A stretch of 25,813 bases of DNA from CAZTBB01 sp964611755 (GTDB lineage Bacteria; Pseudomonadota; Alphaproteobacteria; Micavibrionales; Micavibrionaceae), in contig CAZTBB010000022.1 of the NCBI GenBank assembly GCA_964611755.1, positions 1-25,813 on the forward strand. Reading direction: 5' to 3'. The notes under the pieces were generated by a model. That model ran no database searches. It was not told where the DNA came from and saw only the letters and a list, made by a program, of their open reading frames with translations. Position 1 is the stretch's first letter; each line of letters opens with the position of its first letter. Below, piece after piece: positions 15,932 through 23,190 of this stretch. Made by a program: the position numbers and the translations under genes.

Positions 15932-15953
15932 GATCAGGTCTTAAGGCTTGATC
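15932..15953. promoter_or_regulatory. 22-bp imperfect palindrome in the divergent 15840-16065 gap (possible operator)
   Basis: GATCA (15932-15936) and TGATC (15949-15953) flank a central CTTAAG; 18 of 22 positions are symmetric. It lies in the 226-base gap between the divergent 223-residue gene and lipA, where a regulator could control either gene. An isolated TATATT (16016-16021) could be a -10 element for lipA, without a clear -35. Nothing else is recognised in this gap. Confidence 0.35.
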
Positions 15954-16065
15954 TCCGCTTTAAAGGGGATTACATCTTTACTGGCCTTAAAAACTGCTGT
16001 CATAGACCCCCCGGGTATATTTTTGGCAGAACGAAATGAGTAAGTTGAATTAACGAGTGTTTTGA

Positions 16066-17031
16066 ATGACTTATAACCCAGAACTTCTAGACAAAGCCAA
16101 ACGCCATCCGGAAAAGCAGAAAAATCCGGATCGTCCTGCTGGGCGTAAGCCGGAATGGATCCGCGCAAAGGCACCACAAGGCCAGGTTTTTGCGGAAACA
16201 AAAGCCACAGTACGTAAACACAAGCTGACAACTGTGTGTGAAGAAGCGGGCTGCCCGAATATCGGGGAGTGCTGGAACCAGAAACATGCGACATTCATGA
16301 TTATGGGTGAGGTCTGCACGCGCGCCTGTGCGTTTTGTAATGTGGCCACAGGGAAACCAGATGAATTGGATAAGCTCGAGCCTCTGCGAGTTGGTGTGGC
16401 CACCATGCAGATGGGGCTAAAGCATGTTGTTGTGACCTCGGTTGATCGCGATGATCTGGATGATTTTGGTTCGGATCACTTTGTAAAAACAATACAAGCC
16501 ATTCGTATGAAAAGCCCGGAGACAACAGTCGAGATACTACCGGGTGATTTTGGCGGGGACTGGCAGGCGCTTGATCCTGTGATTGCTGCGCGCCCCGATG
16601 TGTTTAATCACAATTTGGAAACCGTGCCGCGCTTATATCCGACTATTCGTCCGGGGGCCCGTTACTTCCGTTCATTGCGTTTATTGGAACGTGTGAAAGA
16701 GCGTGATGAGATGATTTTTACCAAATCGGGCATGATGGTCGGTCTTGGTGAAACGCGCGAAGAGGTTGGGCAGGTCATGGATGATTTGCGCGCGGCTGGC
16801 GTTGATTTTATTACCATTGGACAATATCTCCAGCCAACGCCTAAGCATGCGCCGGTTGATAAATGGTGGACCCCTGAGGAATTTGAAGGTTTGGAGCGCA
16901 TGGCTCGCTCCAAAGGCTTCCTAATGGCCTCGTGCACGCCCTTGACGCGCTCTTCGCATCATGCGGGTGATGATTTTGCCAAGCTAAAAGAGGCGCGCGC
17001 CGAAAAACTCATGAAGCAGGTTGCTGAATAG
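16066..17031 (+). CDS. lipA: Lipoyl synthase
   Basis: LipA is a radical SAM enzyme that inserts two sulfur atoms into octanoyl groups already attached to lipoyl domains, such as those of PdhB and PdhC encoded upstream. The 321-residue protein carries both iron-sulfur cluster motifs: the auxiliary cluster Cys58, Cys63, Cys69 (CEEAGCPNIGEC) and the radical SAM cluster Cys84, Cys88, Cys91 (CTRACAFC). The C-terminal RSSHHA (295-300) supplies the Ser ligand of the auxiliary cluster known in this family. No strong ribosome binding site is seen before the ATG. The octanoyltransferase LipB is not in the window. Its end is 19 bases before the preferred start of the COQ10-like gene. Confidence 0.98.
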   Translation: MTYNPELLDKAKRHPEKQKNPDRPAGRKPEWIRAKAPQGQVFAETKATVRKHKLTTVCEEAGCPNIGECWNQKHATFMIMGEVCTRACAFCNVATGKPDELDKLEPLRVGVATMQMGLKHVVVTSVDRDDLDDFGSDHFVKTIQAIRMKSPETTVEILPGDFGGDWQALDPVIAARPDVFNHNLETVPRLYPTIRPGARYFRSLRLLERVKERDEMIFTKSGMMVGLGETREEVGQVMDDLRAAGVDFITIGQYLQPTPKHAPVDKWWTPEEFEGLERMARSKGFLMASCTPLTRSSHHAGDDFAKLKEARAEKLMKQVAE

Positions 17032-17050
17032 GCAGTTTGGCAAGGCTCTT

Positions 17051-17557
17051 ATGCTCTCTCATATTGAAAAGAAGCAGGTGAATTACAGCGCGGACCAAAT
17101 GTTCGATCTGGTGGCGGATGTGGCAAAATATAAAGAATTCGCCCCCTGGTGTGTCGCTAGCCGTATCAATAAATGGGATGGGGATACCATTTTTTATGCC
17201 GATCTGATCGTTGGCTATAAACTCCTCCGCGAACGGTTTTCATCCAAGGTATTCCTCGATAAAGACGCCAATCATATTTATATTGAATACCTGCATGGCC
17301 CCCTGAAACATCTCAAAAATCATTGGCGGTTCATCCCTCAGGACAATGGGTCATGTATAATTGATTTTAGTGTAGAATTTGAATTCCAAAACAACATCTT
17401 ACAAGGTTTGGCTGAAGTGTTCTTTCAAGAGGTTATTCGCCGTATGGTTGGCGCGTTTGAGGATCGCGCGCGACAAATATACGGTGATCAGGCGGCCTTG
17501 TCGGATACCGGTGAAAATACAGGTGGATCGAGTTCGCATTCTGCCTCGCCATCATAA
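17051..17557 (+). CDS. COQ10/RatA-type START-domain (polyketide cyclase-like) protein
   Basis: The protein belongs to the COQ10/RatA family of START-fold lipid-binding proteins, associated with coenzyme Q function. It starts with HIEKKQVNYSADQMFDLVADVAKYKEF and PWC, then GYKLLRERFSSKV, YLHGPLKHLKNHWRF and IDFSVEFEFQN, ending in an amphipathic helix EVFFQEVIRRMVGAFEDRA. The ATG at 17051 is preferred (168 residues; AAGG 5 bases upstream). An upstream TTG at 17021 would add ten residues and overlap lipA. The last 23 residues are Gly/Ser-rich and look non-structural; their codons overlap the 3' end of the convergent glycosyltransferase-like gene. Annotation as a RatA toxin is often given to this family, but no ratB partner is present and a quinone-related role is more likely. 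Confidence 0.9.
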   Translation: MLSHIEKKQVNYSADQMFDLVADVAKYKEFAPWCVASRINKWDGDTIFYADLIVGYKLLRERFSSKVFLDKDANHIYIEYLHGPLKHLKNHWRFIPQDNGSCIIDFSVEFEFQNNILQGLAEVFFQEVIRRMVGAFEDRARQIYGDQAALSDTGENTGGSSSHSASPS

Positions 17558-18450
17558 TAGGGGTAACGAAAGCTGAGCCTTTTATCTTTTCCATCAATGG
17601 TTTTGGCGTCAATGGAAACGGTGCGGTTCTTGCGCATCTCATCATAGCCGGAAATATGAACGATTGAGATCTCTTCATGAGGGAGGAAGTTCTCTACAAA
17701 GCTTTGCTTGTCTTCGTCCCATAGAGGCTTATTCTCACAGAGCCATTGTGTCCATGCGGGTAATATCTCGGCAGGGTAGTCTTCCAGATAGACCATCATC
17801 CCAAGCGTCAGTTGCTCGGCCGTAAAGATTTTGCCCTTCTTGCAGGCTTGTTCAACAAGCTCTTGCCAGCGCGCCCAATGAGGCGCATCGCCTGCCATGG
17901 AAAAAGCTCCGGCATTGAGAACATGATAGGGCATGAGCTTTTGCGCGGTCTTGAACCCGAATGCCTTGAGGGCATTGGACATGTAAAAGCCGCGAATTTT
18001 AAGAGGGAGGCTGCCCAGCCATTTAACACGGACTTGCTTAAAGTAACCGCGATCAACTTGCCCAGTGATTGTCAGCTTACCGCGCTGTGCTCCTTTAATA
18101 TAAAGTTCTACACCGCGCCAATCTTGAATCCATGTGTCCCCATCCATCCAGACATAAAGATCGTAGCCCGGAAAAATTTTGGGAATAGAGGGGCGACAAA
18201 TGCAGGCTTTGAGATACTCGCGGCCACGGATTTTGCTCTCAGGAACCCTGAATGGCCAGTCTGGCTTGACCACATGACAGCCGGCTTGCTCAAGCTTTTG
18301 AACCTGAGCAGGCTCCAGGCCTACATCCATGATGCATATATCAATGCCCTCGGATTGTTTGAAACGGCGCACAGAGTGCACCCATTCACACAGAATGGCG
18401 TAATAGTTAGCATCACCGCCAGAGATAAAAGCAATCTTATCTGCGGTCAT
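17488..18450 (-). CDS. GT-A-fold glycosyltransferase-like protein
   Basis: The 320-residue soluble protein looks like a nucleotide-sugar glycosyltransferase of the GT-A fold. An N-terminal Rossmann-like half begins KIAFISGGDANYYAILCEWVHS, and YDLYVWMDGDTWIQDW holds an Asp103-x-Asp105 motif that would bind metal and nucleotide sugar. LNAGAFSMAGDAPHW (about residue 185) resembles the substrate-site region of such enzymes, and IVHISGYDEM follows near the C-terminus. Donor, acceptor and exact family cannot be told. Its ATG overlaps the cinA stop (ATGA), so it is the last gene of the ispDF-pgpA-cinA run. Its last 23 codons overlap the 3' end of the COQ10-like gene on the other strand by 70 bases. 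Confidence 0.72.
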   Translation of the reverse strand: MTADKIAFISGGDANYYAILCEWVHSVRRFKQSEGIDICIMDVGLEPAQVQKLEQAGCHVVKPDWPFRVPESKIRGREYLKACICRPSIPKIFPGYDLYVWMDGDTWIQDWRGVELYIKGAQRGKLTITGQVDRGYFKQVRVKWLGSLPLKIRGFYMSNALKAFGFKTAQKLMPYHVLNAGAFSMAGDAPHWARWQELVEQACKKGKIFTAEQLTLGMMVYLEDYPAEILPAWTQWLCENKPLWDEDKQSFVENFLPHEEISIVHISGYDEMRKNRTVSIDAKTIDGKDKRLSFRYPYYDGEAECELDPPVFSPVSDKAA

Positions 18451-18932
18451 GTCGTTTCACTTTCCAGTACGGTGAGAAGCTGTTTAAGAGCGGTTACAGC
18501 AGCTTGGCCACGAATTTGTTCACGAGTCCCTTCAAATTGCACTTCAATTGATCCAGCTGAACCTCCCTTCAAGGCAAAGCCGAAAAAAACAAGGCCAACC
18601 GGCTTTTCATCCGAACCGCCACCGGGGCCTGCAATGCCGGTGATAGATACACTTAAATGGGCATTGCTGTGTTTGAGAGCGCCTCTGGCCATAGCCTCAG
18701 CGCATTGAGAGCTAACGGCGCCATTCATCGTCAGAAGTTGTTCAGGAACACTCAAAAGCTCAATTTTTGCCTCGTTAGAATATGTAATAAAGCCGCGGTC
18801 AAATATTTTGGATGAGCCGGGTCGGTGTGTGATGGCCGCGCATAACAATCCGCCCGTGCATGATTCCGCTGTGGCGAGCATCCATTCCCGCTTTTCAAGT
18901 TGTTCAGTCAGTTTTTCAACAAGGTCTTGCAT
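18447..18932 (-). CDS. pncC: CinA C-terminal family protein, nicotinamide-mononucleotide amidase type (PncC)
   Basis: The 161-residue protein is the stand-alone CinA C-terminal domain. Members deamidate nicotinamide mononucleotide to nicotinate mononucleotide in pyridine nucleotide recycling, in the cytoplasm. Motifs seen are ATAESCTGGLL, FITYSNEAKIELL, AVSSQCAEAMARGA, the strongly conserved SITGIAGPGGGSDEKPVG, and a C-terminal FEGTREQIRGQAA helix. It lacks the N-terminal molybdopterin-binding-like domain of full-length CinA, as is common in proteobacteria. The start is 7 bases after the pgpA stop and the stop overlaps the next start by 4 bases, so it sits inside an operon. Confidence 0.93.
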   Translation of the reverse strand: MQDLVEKLTEQLEKREWMLATAESCTGGLLCAAITHRPGSSKIFDRGFITYSNEAKIELLSVPEQLLTMNGAVSSQCAEAMARGALKHSNAHLSVSITGIAGPGGGSDEKPVGLVFFGFALKGGSAGSIEVQFEGTREQIRGQAAVTALKQLLTVLESETT

Positions 18933-18939
18933 GGGTGAG

Positions 18940-19470
18940 CTATAAAATCCAATCCATTTTTATACAACCAGCCAGCAGCAGAGCAGCAAAGAGACCGGCG
19001 ATAATATCGTCAAACATAACGCCAACGGCATTTTGCATTTTTTGGTCGATGTCACGTATCGGCCAAGGTTTAAGTATGTCAAAAAACCGGAACAGAAGAA
19101 AGGCGAGAATGATGCCGAATGTCGTCACGCTATCGAATAAAACAAGAGGGACAAGGGCAAGCCATTGCCCGGCGACTTCATCAATGACAATCATTTTTGA
19201 ATCATGCACGCCGCTTGCTGCCTCAAATTGCTTGGAGACTATAATTCCGATTGCCGTAACGATAAGAATCCCGGCAAGAAGAGCTTTAAGGCCGCCGGCA
19301 TGAATGAGCAATAATCCGAAAGGAAGGGCGCCAAGGCTTCCCCATGTCCCGGGAGCGGGTTTCAAAAACCCAAGGCCAAACCAGGTAGCCAGCCACGTGT
19401 AGGGTGCGCGCATATCAAGCTTGCGAATGATCGCCATATCATCAGGGGAGGGCTTAAATTTATTTAGCAT
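18940..19470 (-). CDS. pgpA: Phosphatidylglycerophosphatase A
   Basis: PgpA removes phosphate from phosphatidylglycerophosphate to give phosphatidylglycerol at the inner membrane. About 176 residues contain several hydrophobic segments, FLKPAPGTWGSLGALPFG near the N-terminus, the conserved HDSKMIVIDEVAGQW, DILKPWPIRDID and VMFDDIIAG, all expected for this family. The ATG at 19470 is preferred because AGGTGA is 7 bases upstream; a GTG one codon earlier (19473) is possible. The start overlaps the ispDF stop (TGATG), so it is translationally coupled. pgpA next to cinA is a frequent alphaproteobacterial arrangement. Confidence 0.95.
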   Translation of the reverse strand: MLNKFKPSPDDMAIIRKLDMRAPYTWLATWFGLGFLKPAPGTWGSLGALPFGLLLIHAGGLKALLAGILIVTAIGIIVSKQFEAASGVHDSKMIVIDEVAGQWLALVPLVLFDSVTTFGIILAFLLFRFFDILKPWPIRDIDQKMQNAVGVMFDDIIAGLFAALLLAGCIKMDWIL

Positions 19471-20663
19471 CACGGGTCACCTGTCGTTGCTATCGGGATT
19501 GTGACTGTGGCTATGGCTTGTGCTGCTATGCCTTCTTTGCGCCCTGTGAAGCCTAATCGCTCAGTCGTGGTGGCTTTTATATTAATGCGATCTGCGGATA
19601 TATTACATATCTCTGCGATGCGCTGGCGCATTTTAGGTGCATATGGGCCGATTTTTGGCGCCTCACATATAATTGTTAGATCAATATTGGTGATGTTTCC
19701 TTGTTTTTTTTCAATAAGTTCAGCGGCTTTTTTAAGAAAGGTGGAGCTATCCATATCTTTGTAAGTTGCATCGCTTGGTGGGAAGTGCACACCGATATCA
19801 CCTGCGCCGATAGCGCCCAAGAGCGCATCGGTAATTGTATGAAGGGCAACATCGGCGTCGGAATGACCTTTCAGTTTTTTATCAAAGGGAATATCAATGC
19901 CGCCCAAGCGGATTGTGTCCGTTTGGGTATCATCAAAGGCATGCACATCAAAACCCATTCCGGTGCGCGTTTCAGATCCAGTATTGTTAAGGATGGCTCT
20001 GGCCATAATCAGGTCGTCTTGCGTTGTGATTTTAAAATTAAGGCGGGAGCCTTGAATGAATTCTACATGTCCACCGGATTGTCTGACAAGCCCTGCATCA
20101 TCTGTAACCTGCGCATCGGGATTGTTTTTGTGGGCTGAGATAATGGTTTTATACCGAAAGGCTTGCGGTGTTTGACTGGCCAGGAGTTGATCACGATCAA
20201 TGGATGATCCGTCTTTGTGTAAAATAGTATCACTTAATCCATGGCATAATGTGGCCGCTTCATGTGCTGCCAAAGCTTTAAGCAGCTCATCGATATCAGC
20301 CTTTTGTACAAGCGGGCGAGCGGCATCATGAATGAGAATAATATCTTCACTTTTTAAATTAGATAAATCTTTTAAGCCATTATATACACTTGACCTTCTA
20401 TCTTCGCCTCCAGAAGAAAAATCGAGGATATCAATCCCCTTTATTGAGGATTCATAGAAGGGGTAATCGTCCGGATGGATAACGACTTTTACCCCTTTGC
20501 AGTGGGGGTGTGTGATAAATTGATTAATTGTTTGGCGCAGCACCGTTAAGCCGGGCACGATCTCGTGATATTGCTTGGGAATATCATGACCAAAGCGCTG
20601 GCCTTTTCCAGCTGCAACAATCAGCGCATAAAAATCGAAATTATGGTTTTGTTCGTCAATCAT
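19470..20663 (-). CDS. ispDF: Bifunctional IspD/IspF enzyme of the MEP isoprenoid pathway
   Basis: IspD (2-C-methyl-D-erythritol 4-phosphate cytidylyltransferase) and IspF (2,4-cyclodiphosphate synthase) are fused, as in many alphaproteobacteria. The IspD part (about 1-225 from this start) has ALIVAAGKGQRFG, KQYHEI, HDAARPLV and SQTPQAFRY. The IspF part begins at GMGFDVHAF (Asp and His metal ligands) and has GGIDIPFDKKLKGHSDADVALH, DIGVHFPPSD and ATTTERLGFTGRKEGIAAQA. The start is uncertain. The ATG at 20663 leaves ten residues before the IspD fold; an ATG at 20717 and a GTG at 20735 extend it by 18 and 24 residues, but none has a good ribosome binding site. It heads the ispDF-pgpA-cinA-glycosyltransferase run. 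Confidence 0.95.
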   Translation of the reverse strand: MIDEQNHNFDFYALIVAAGKGQRFGHDIPKQYHEIVPGLTVLRQTINQFITHPHCKGVKVVIHPDDYPFYESSIKGIDILDFSSGGEDRRSSVYNGLKDLSNLKSEDIILIHDAARPLVQKADIDELLKALAAHEAATLCHGLSDTILHKDGSSIDRDQLLASQTPQAFRYKTIISAHKNNPDAQVTDDAGLVRQSGGHVEFIQGSRLNFKITTQDDLIMARAILNNTGSETRTGMGFDVHAFDDTQTDTIRLGGIDIPFDKKLKGHSDADVALHTITDALLGAIGAGDIGVHFPPSDATYKDMDSSTFLKKAAELIEKKQGNITNIDLTIICEAPKIGPYAPKMRQRIAEICNISADRINIKATTTERLGFTGRKEGIAAQAIATVTIPIATTGDP

Positions 20664-20750
20664 CTCTTTTAGTTGAGTTTCCTTGCGTAAATTGCTAAAA
20701 CTGTGGATATTTTGCATATATTGGCTCAATAACACAGTGGCAGGGTTGCA
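20664..20750. promoter_or_regulatory. Divergent ispDF / ntrY control region
   Basis: This short region must hold the promoters of two divergent operons. On the plus strand TTGCTA (20692-20697) is followed after 17 bases by CATATA (20715-20720), a weak candidate for ntrY. The region includes the palindromic ATATAT core at 20716-20721. No clear promoter for ispDF was found. Confidence 0.3.
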
Positions 20751-23144
20751 TTGTTACGAAAAGAACTTAATAAAGAAAGCGGAATTTTTCCATCTCTACT
20801 CGCATTTCTTTTATCACTTTATACATCCACGAGAGACTTCATTGTGAGCACAATAGCCGATTACGCGCCATTTTTCTTGCGGGCTGCCTATTACAAACGG
20901 TCCCGTAACAAGACACGCATGCGCCGTGAATGGCAAAATAGAGTTGCGATTGCTCTTATTGCTGTTGGAATCTTGTCAGGCATAGCCACTTATGCGGCTT
21001 TTACAGAAATACCGCCATTCGGCAACGATCCGGATACGCTGATTTGGTTGCTCAATCTTGATTTGATTATCCTGATCGGTCTTGTTTCTTTGGTCGCATA
21101 CAAAATTGTGGGCCTCTGGAGTGGCCGAAAAAGAGGGCTGGCTGGGTCCCATCTGCAGGTGCGCCTTGTTTACACGTTCAGCCTTTTGGCGGCGCTTCCT
21201 GTTATTATTATGACGGTGTTCTCGGCCGTATTCTTCCATTACGGTGTTCAAACGTGGTTTAGCCAGCGCGTTCAGACGGCTGTTAATGAATCACAGGCTG
21301 TGGCGCAATCATATCTGCAAGAGCACAAGCAGGTGATCCGTGCCGACACGCTTGCTATGGCCAGTGACTTGAATAGGCAGGCATCGCTATTGGTCATGAA
21401 TGATCAGGCTTTGGAGCGGATTATGCGGACGCAATCCATTTTGCGAAACCTGTCGGAAGCCATTATTTTTGATTCATCAGGCCGTGTCATATCGCGCTCG
21501 GGTATTACTTTTTCTCTGGAATTAGAGCAGGTGCCGCGTTTTGCAATCGAGCAGGCAGAGGCCGGTGAGGTTGTATTGATGACCGGCGCGCAGGATGACC
21601 GTGTGCGCGCTCTGGTGAAGCTGAGCAACTTTATTGACAGCTATCTTTATGTCGGGCGTAAAATTGACCCGCAAGTTCTGGCGCATTTGGATGCCACACA
21701 AAAGGCGGTTCAGGATTATCAGGATCTGCAGGCGCGTTATGCTGGCATGCAAGTGACTGTGACTTTGATGTTCTTTGTTGTGGGTATTCTCCTTTTGCTG
21801 GCTGCTATTTGGTTCGGTCTGCTGTTGGCACGCCAGCTTGTAAGCCCGATCGGTGAGCTGATTAATGTATCGGACCGTGTGCGCGGAGGGGATCTCTCGG
21901 CGCGTGTTGATATCAAGCAAGCGATCGAGGAGTTTGACTATCTCGGGCAATCCTTTAACCGTATGACAAAACGGATTCAGGAGCAGCAAAACGAATTGAT
22001 TGATGCGAATAGACAGCTGGATCGCCGCCGCCGCTTTACCGAGACAATCCTGACCGGGGTGACATCCGGCGTTATCGGTATCGACAAAGAAGGCAAAATC
22101 ACCATGGCAAATGAAGCCGCTGCCGACTTCCTTGGTGCTCAGGTCTCTGAGATTACGAATTCTAAAATTGTAGATGTAATGCCGCAGATCGAAGAGCTTC
22201 TCGCCACTGCGCATGAGCGGCCCAATAAAATTACACAATCCGAGGTGCCTGTTTCATTTTCGGAAAAATCGCGCCGTATTTTCTTGGTACGGATTGCCAT
22301 TGAATTAGTCGGTGACCAGGATGTTGGCGCCATCATCACCTTTGATGACATTACCGACCTTCAATCCGCGCAGAAAAAAGCAGCTTGGGCCGATGTGGCG
22401 CGTCGCATTGCCCATGAAATTAAAAACCCACTGACTCCGATCCAACTCTCTGCCGAGCGTTTGAAGAGGAAATACATCAAGGAAATTGAATCGGATCCTG
22501 AAACATTTATTCAATGTACGGATACTATTATCAAGCATGTGAATGATATCGGACATATGGTGAATGAATTTTCATCCTTTGCCCGTATGCCGGAACCGGT
22601 TATGAAGCCAGAGAAACTAAATCGCCATATTCAGGATATGCTTGTACTTCAAAAACAGGCACACACCGATATTCAATTTAATGTTTTTGGGCTTGAGGAA
22701 AAAGAATACATGGTACGTTGTGATGCGCAGCAATTGCGCCAGGCTATGACAAATCTTGTTCAAAATGCGATCGACTCGATTGAGTCTAAAAATATGCAAC
22801 ATGCCGGTAACGGTTCCGGATCGGATTATGTGGATGTTCTTGTTTTCGAAAATACAGAAGCGGAAGAGCTTGTTGTTGCAGTTTCGGATAGCGGTGTAGG
22901 CTTTCCGGCGGATCATGTGGTAGAAACATTGGCTGACCCCTATGTTACGCATAAGGAAAAGGGAACCGGCCTTGGGCTTGCGATTGTAAAGAAAATTATG
23001 GAAGATCATAAAGGGCGCCTGATACTTGGTGCGCCGACTTGGCTTCGCTCGGAAAAGGGCTGGCGCGATCTGGGCGGTGCAAGTGTTTGTCTTGTCCTGC
23101 CGATATCAAAGCCCGATATTGATCAACAGGCAGATGCAGCCTAA
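20751..23144 (+). CDS. ntrY: NtrY-type membrane sensor histidine kinase
   Basis: NtrY phosphorylates NtrX and has been linked to nitrogen, redox and envelope responses in alphaproteobacteria. The protein has membrane segments near residues 65-85, 97-118, 137-162 and 336-358, with a periplasmic domain between the third and fourth. HAMP (about 358-412), PAS (about 430-530), the dimerisation domain with phospho-acceptor His555 in ARRIAHEIKNPLTPIQLSAERL, and a C-terminal ATPase domain with NLVQNAIDSI (N box), DSGVGFP (G1) and KGTGLGLAIVKKI (G2) follow. The full frame starts with TTG at 20751 (797 residues, AGGG 5 bases upstream). A GTG at 20844 with GAGAG upstream and an ATG at 20919 just before the first membrane segment are real alternatives. 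ntrX follows after 46 bases. Confidence 0.95.
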   Translation: MLRKELNKESGIFPSLLAFLLSLYTSTRDFIVSTIADYAPFFLRAAYYKRSRNKTRMRREWQNRVAIALIAVGILSGIATYAAFTEIPPFGNDPDTLIWLLNLDLIILIGLVSLVAYKIVGLWSGRKRGLAGSHLQVRLVYTFSLLAALPVIIMTVFSAVFFHYGVQTWFSQRVQTAVNESQAVAQSYLQEHKQVIRADTLAMASDLNRQASLLVMNDQALERIMRTQSILRNLSEAIIFDSSGRVISRSGITFSLELEQVPRFAIEQAEAGEVVLMTGAQDDRVRALVKLSNFIDSYLYVGRKIDPQVLAHLDATQKAVQDYQDLQARYAGMQVTVTLMFFVVGILLLLAAIWFGLLLARQLVSPIGELINVSDRVRGGDLSARVDIKQAIEEFDYLGQSFNRMTKRIQEQQNELIDANRQLDRRRRFTETILTGVTSGVIGIDKEGKITMANEAAADFLGAQVSEITNSKIVDVMPQIEELLATAHERPNKITQSEVPVSFSEKSRRIFLVRIAIELVGDQDVGAIITFDDITDLQSAQKKAAWADVARRIAHEIKNPLTPIQLSAERLKRKYIKEIESDPETFIQCTDTIIKHVNDIGHMVNEFSSFARMPEPVMKPEKLNRHIQDMLVLQKQAHTDIQFNVFGLEEKEYMVRCDAQQLRQAMTNLVQNAIDSIESKNMQHAGNGSGSDYVDVLVFENTEAEELVVAVSDSGVGFPADHVVETLADPYVTHKEKGTGLGLAIVKKIMEDHKGRLILGAPTWLRSEKGWRDLGGASVCLVLPISKPDIDQQADAA

Positions 23145-23190
23145 GATCAAAGTTAAGTGACTTAAGTAACCAACGTGATATTATTACTCT

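Noticed and set aside
17021..17557. COQ10/RatA-family gene as a toxin of a toxin-antitoxin pair
   Set aside because: No RatB-like partner is next to it. The lipA-linked position and START fold fit a coenzyme Q-related role better.
17812..18708. 298-residue open frame on the plus strand across the glycosyltransferase-like gene and cinA
   Set aside because: It is antisense to cinA, whose family is certain, and to the coupled upstream frame. The translation looks like an antisense by-product with no domain.
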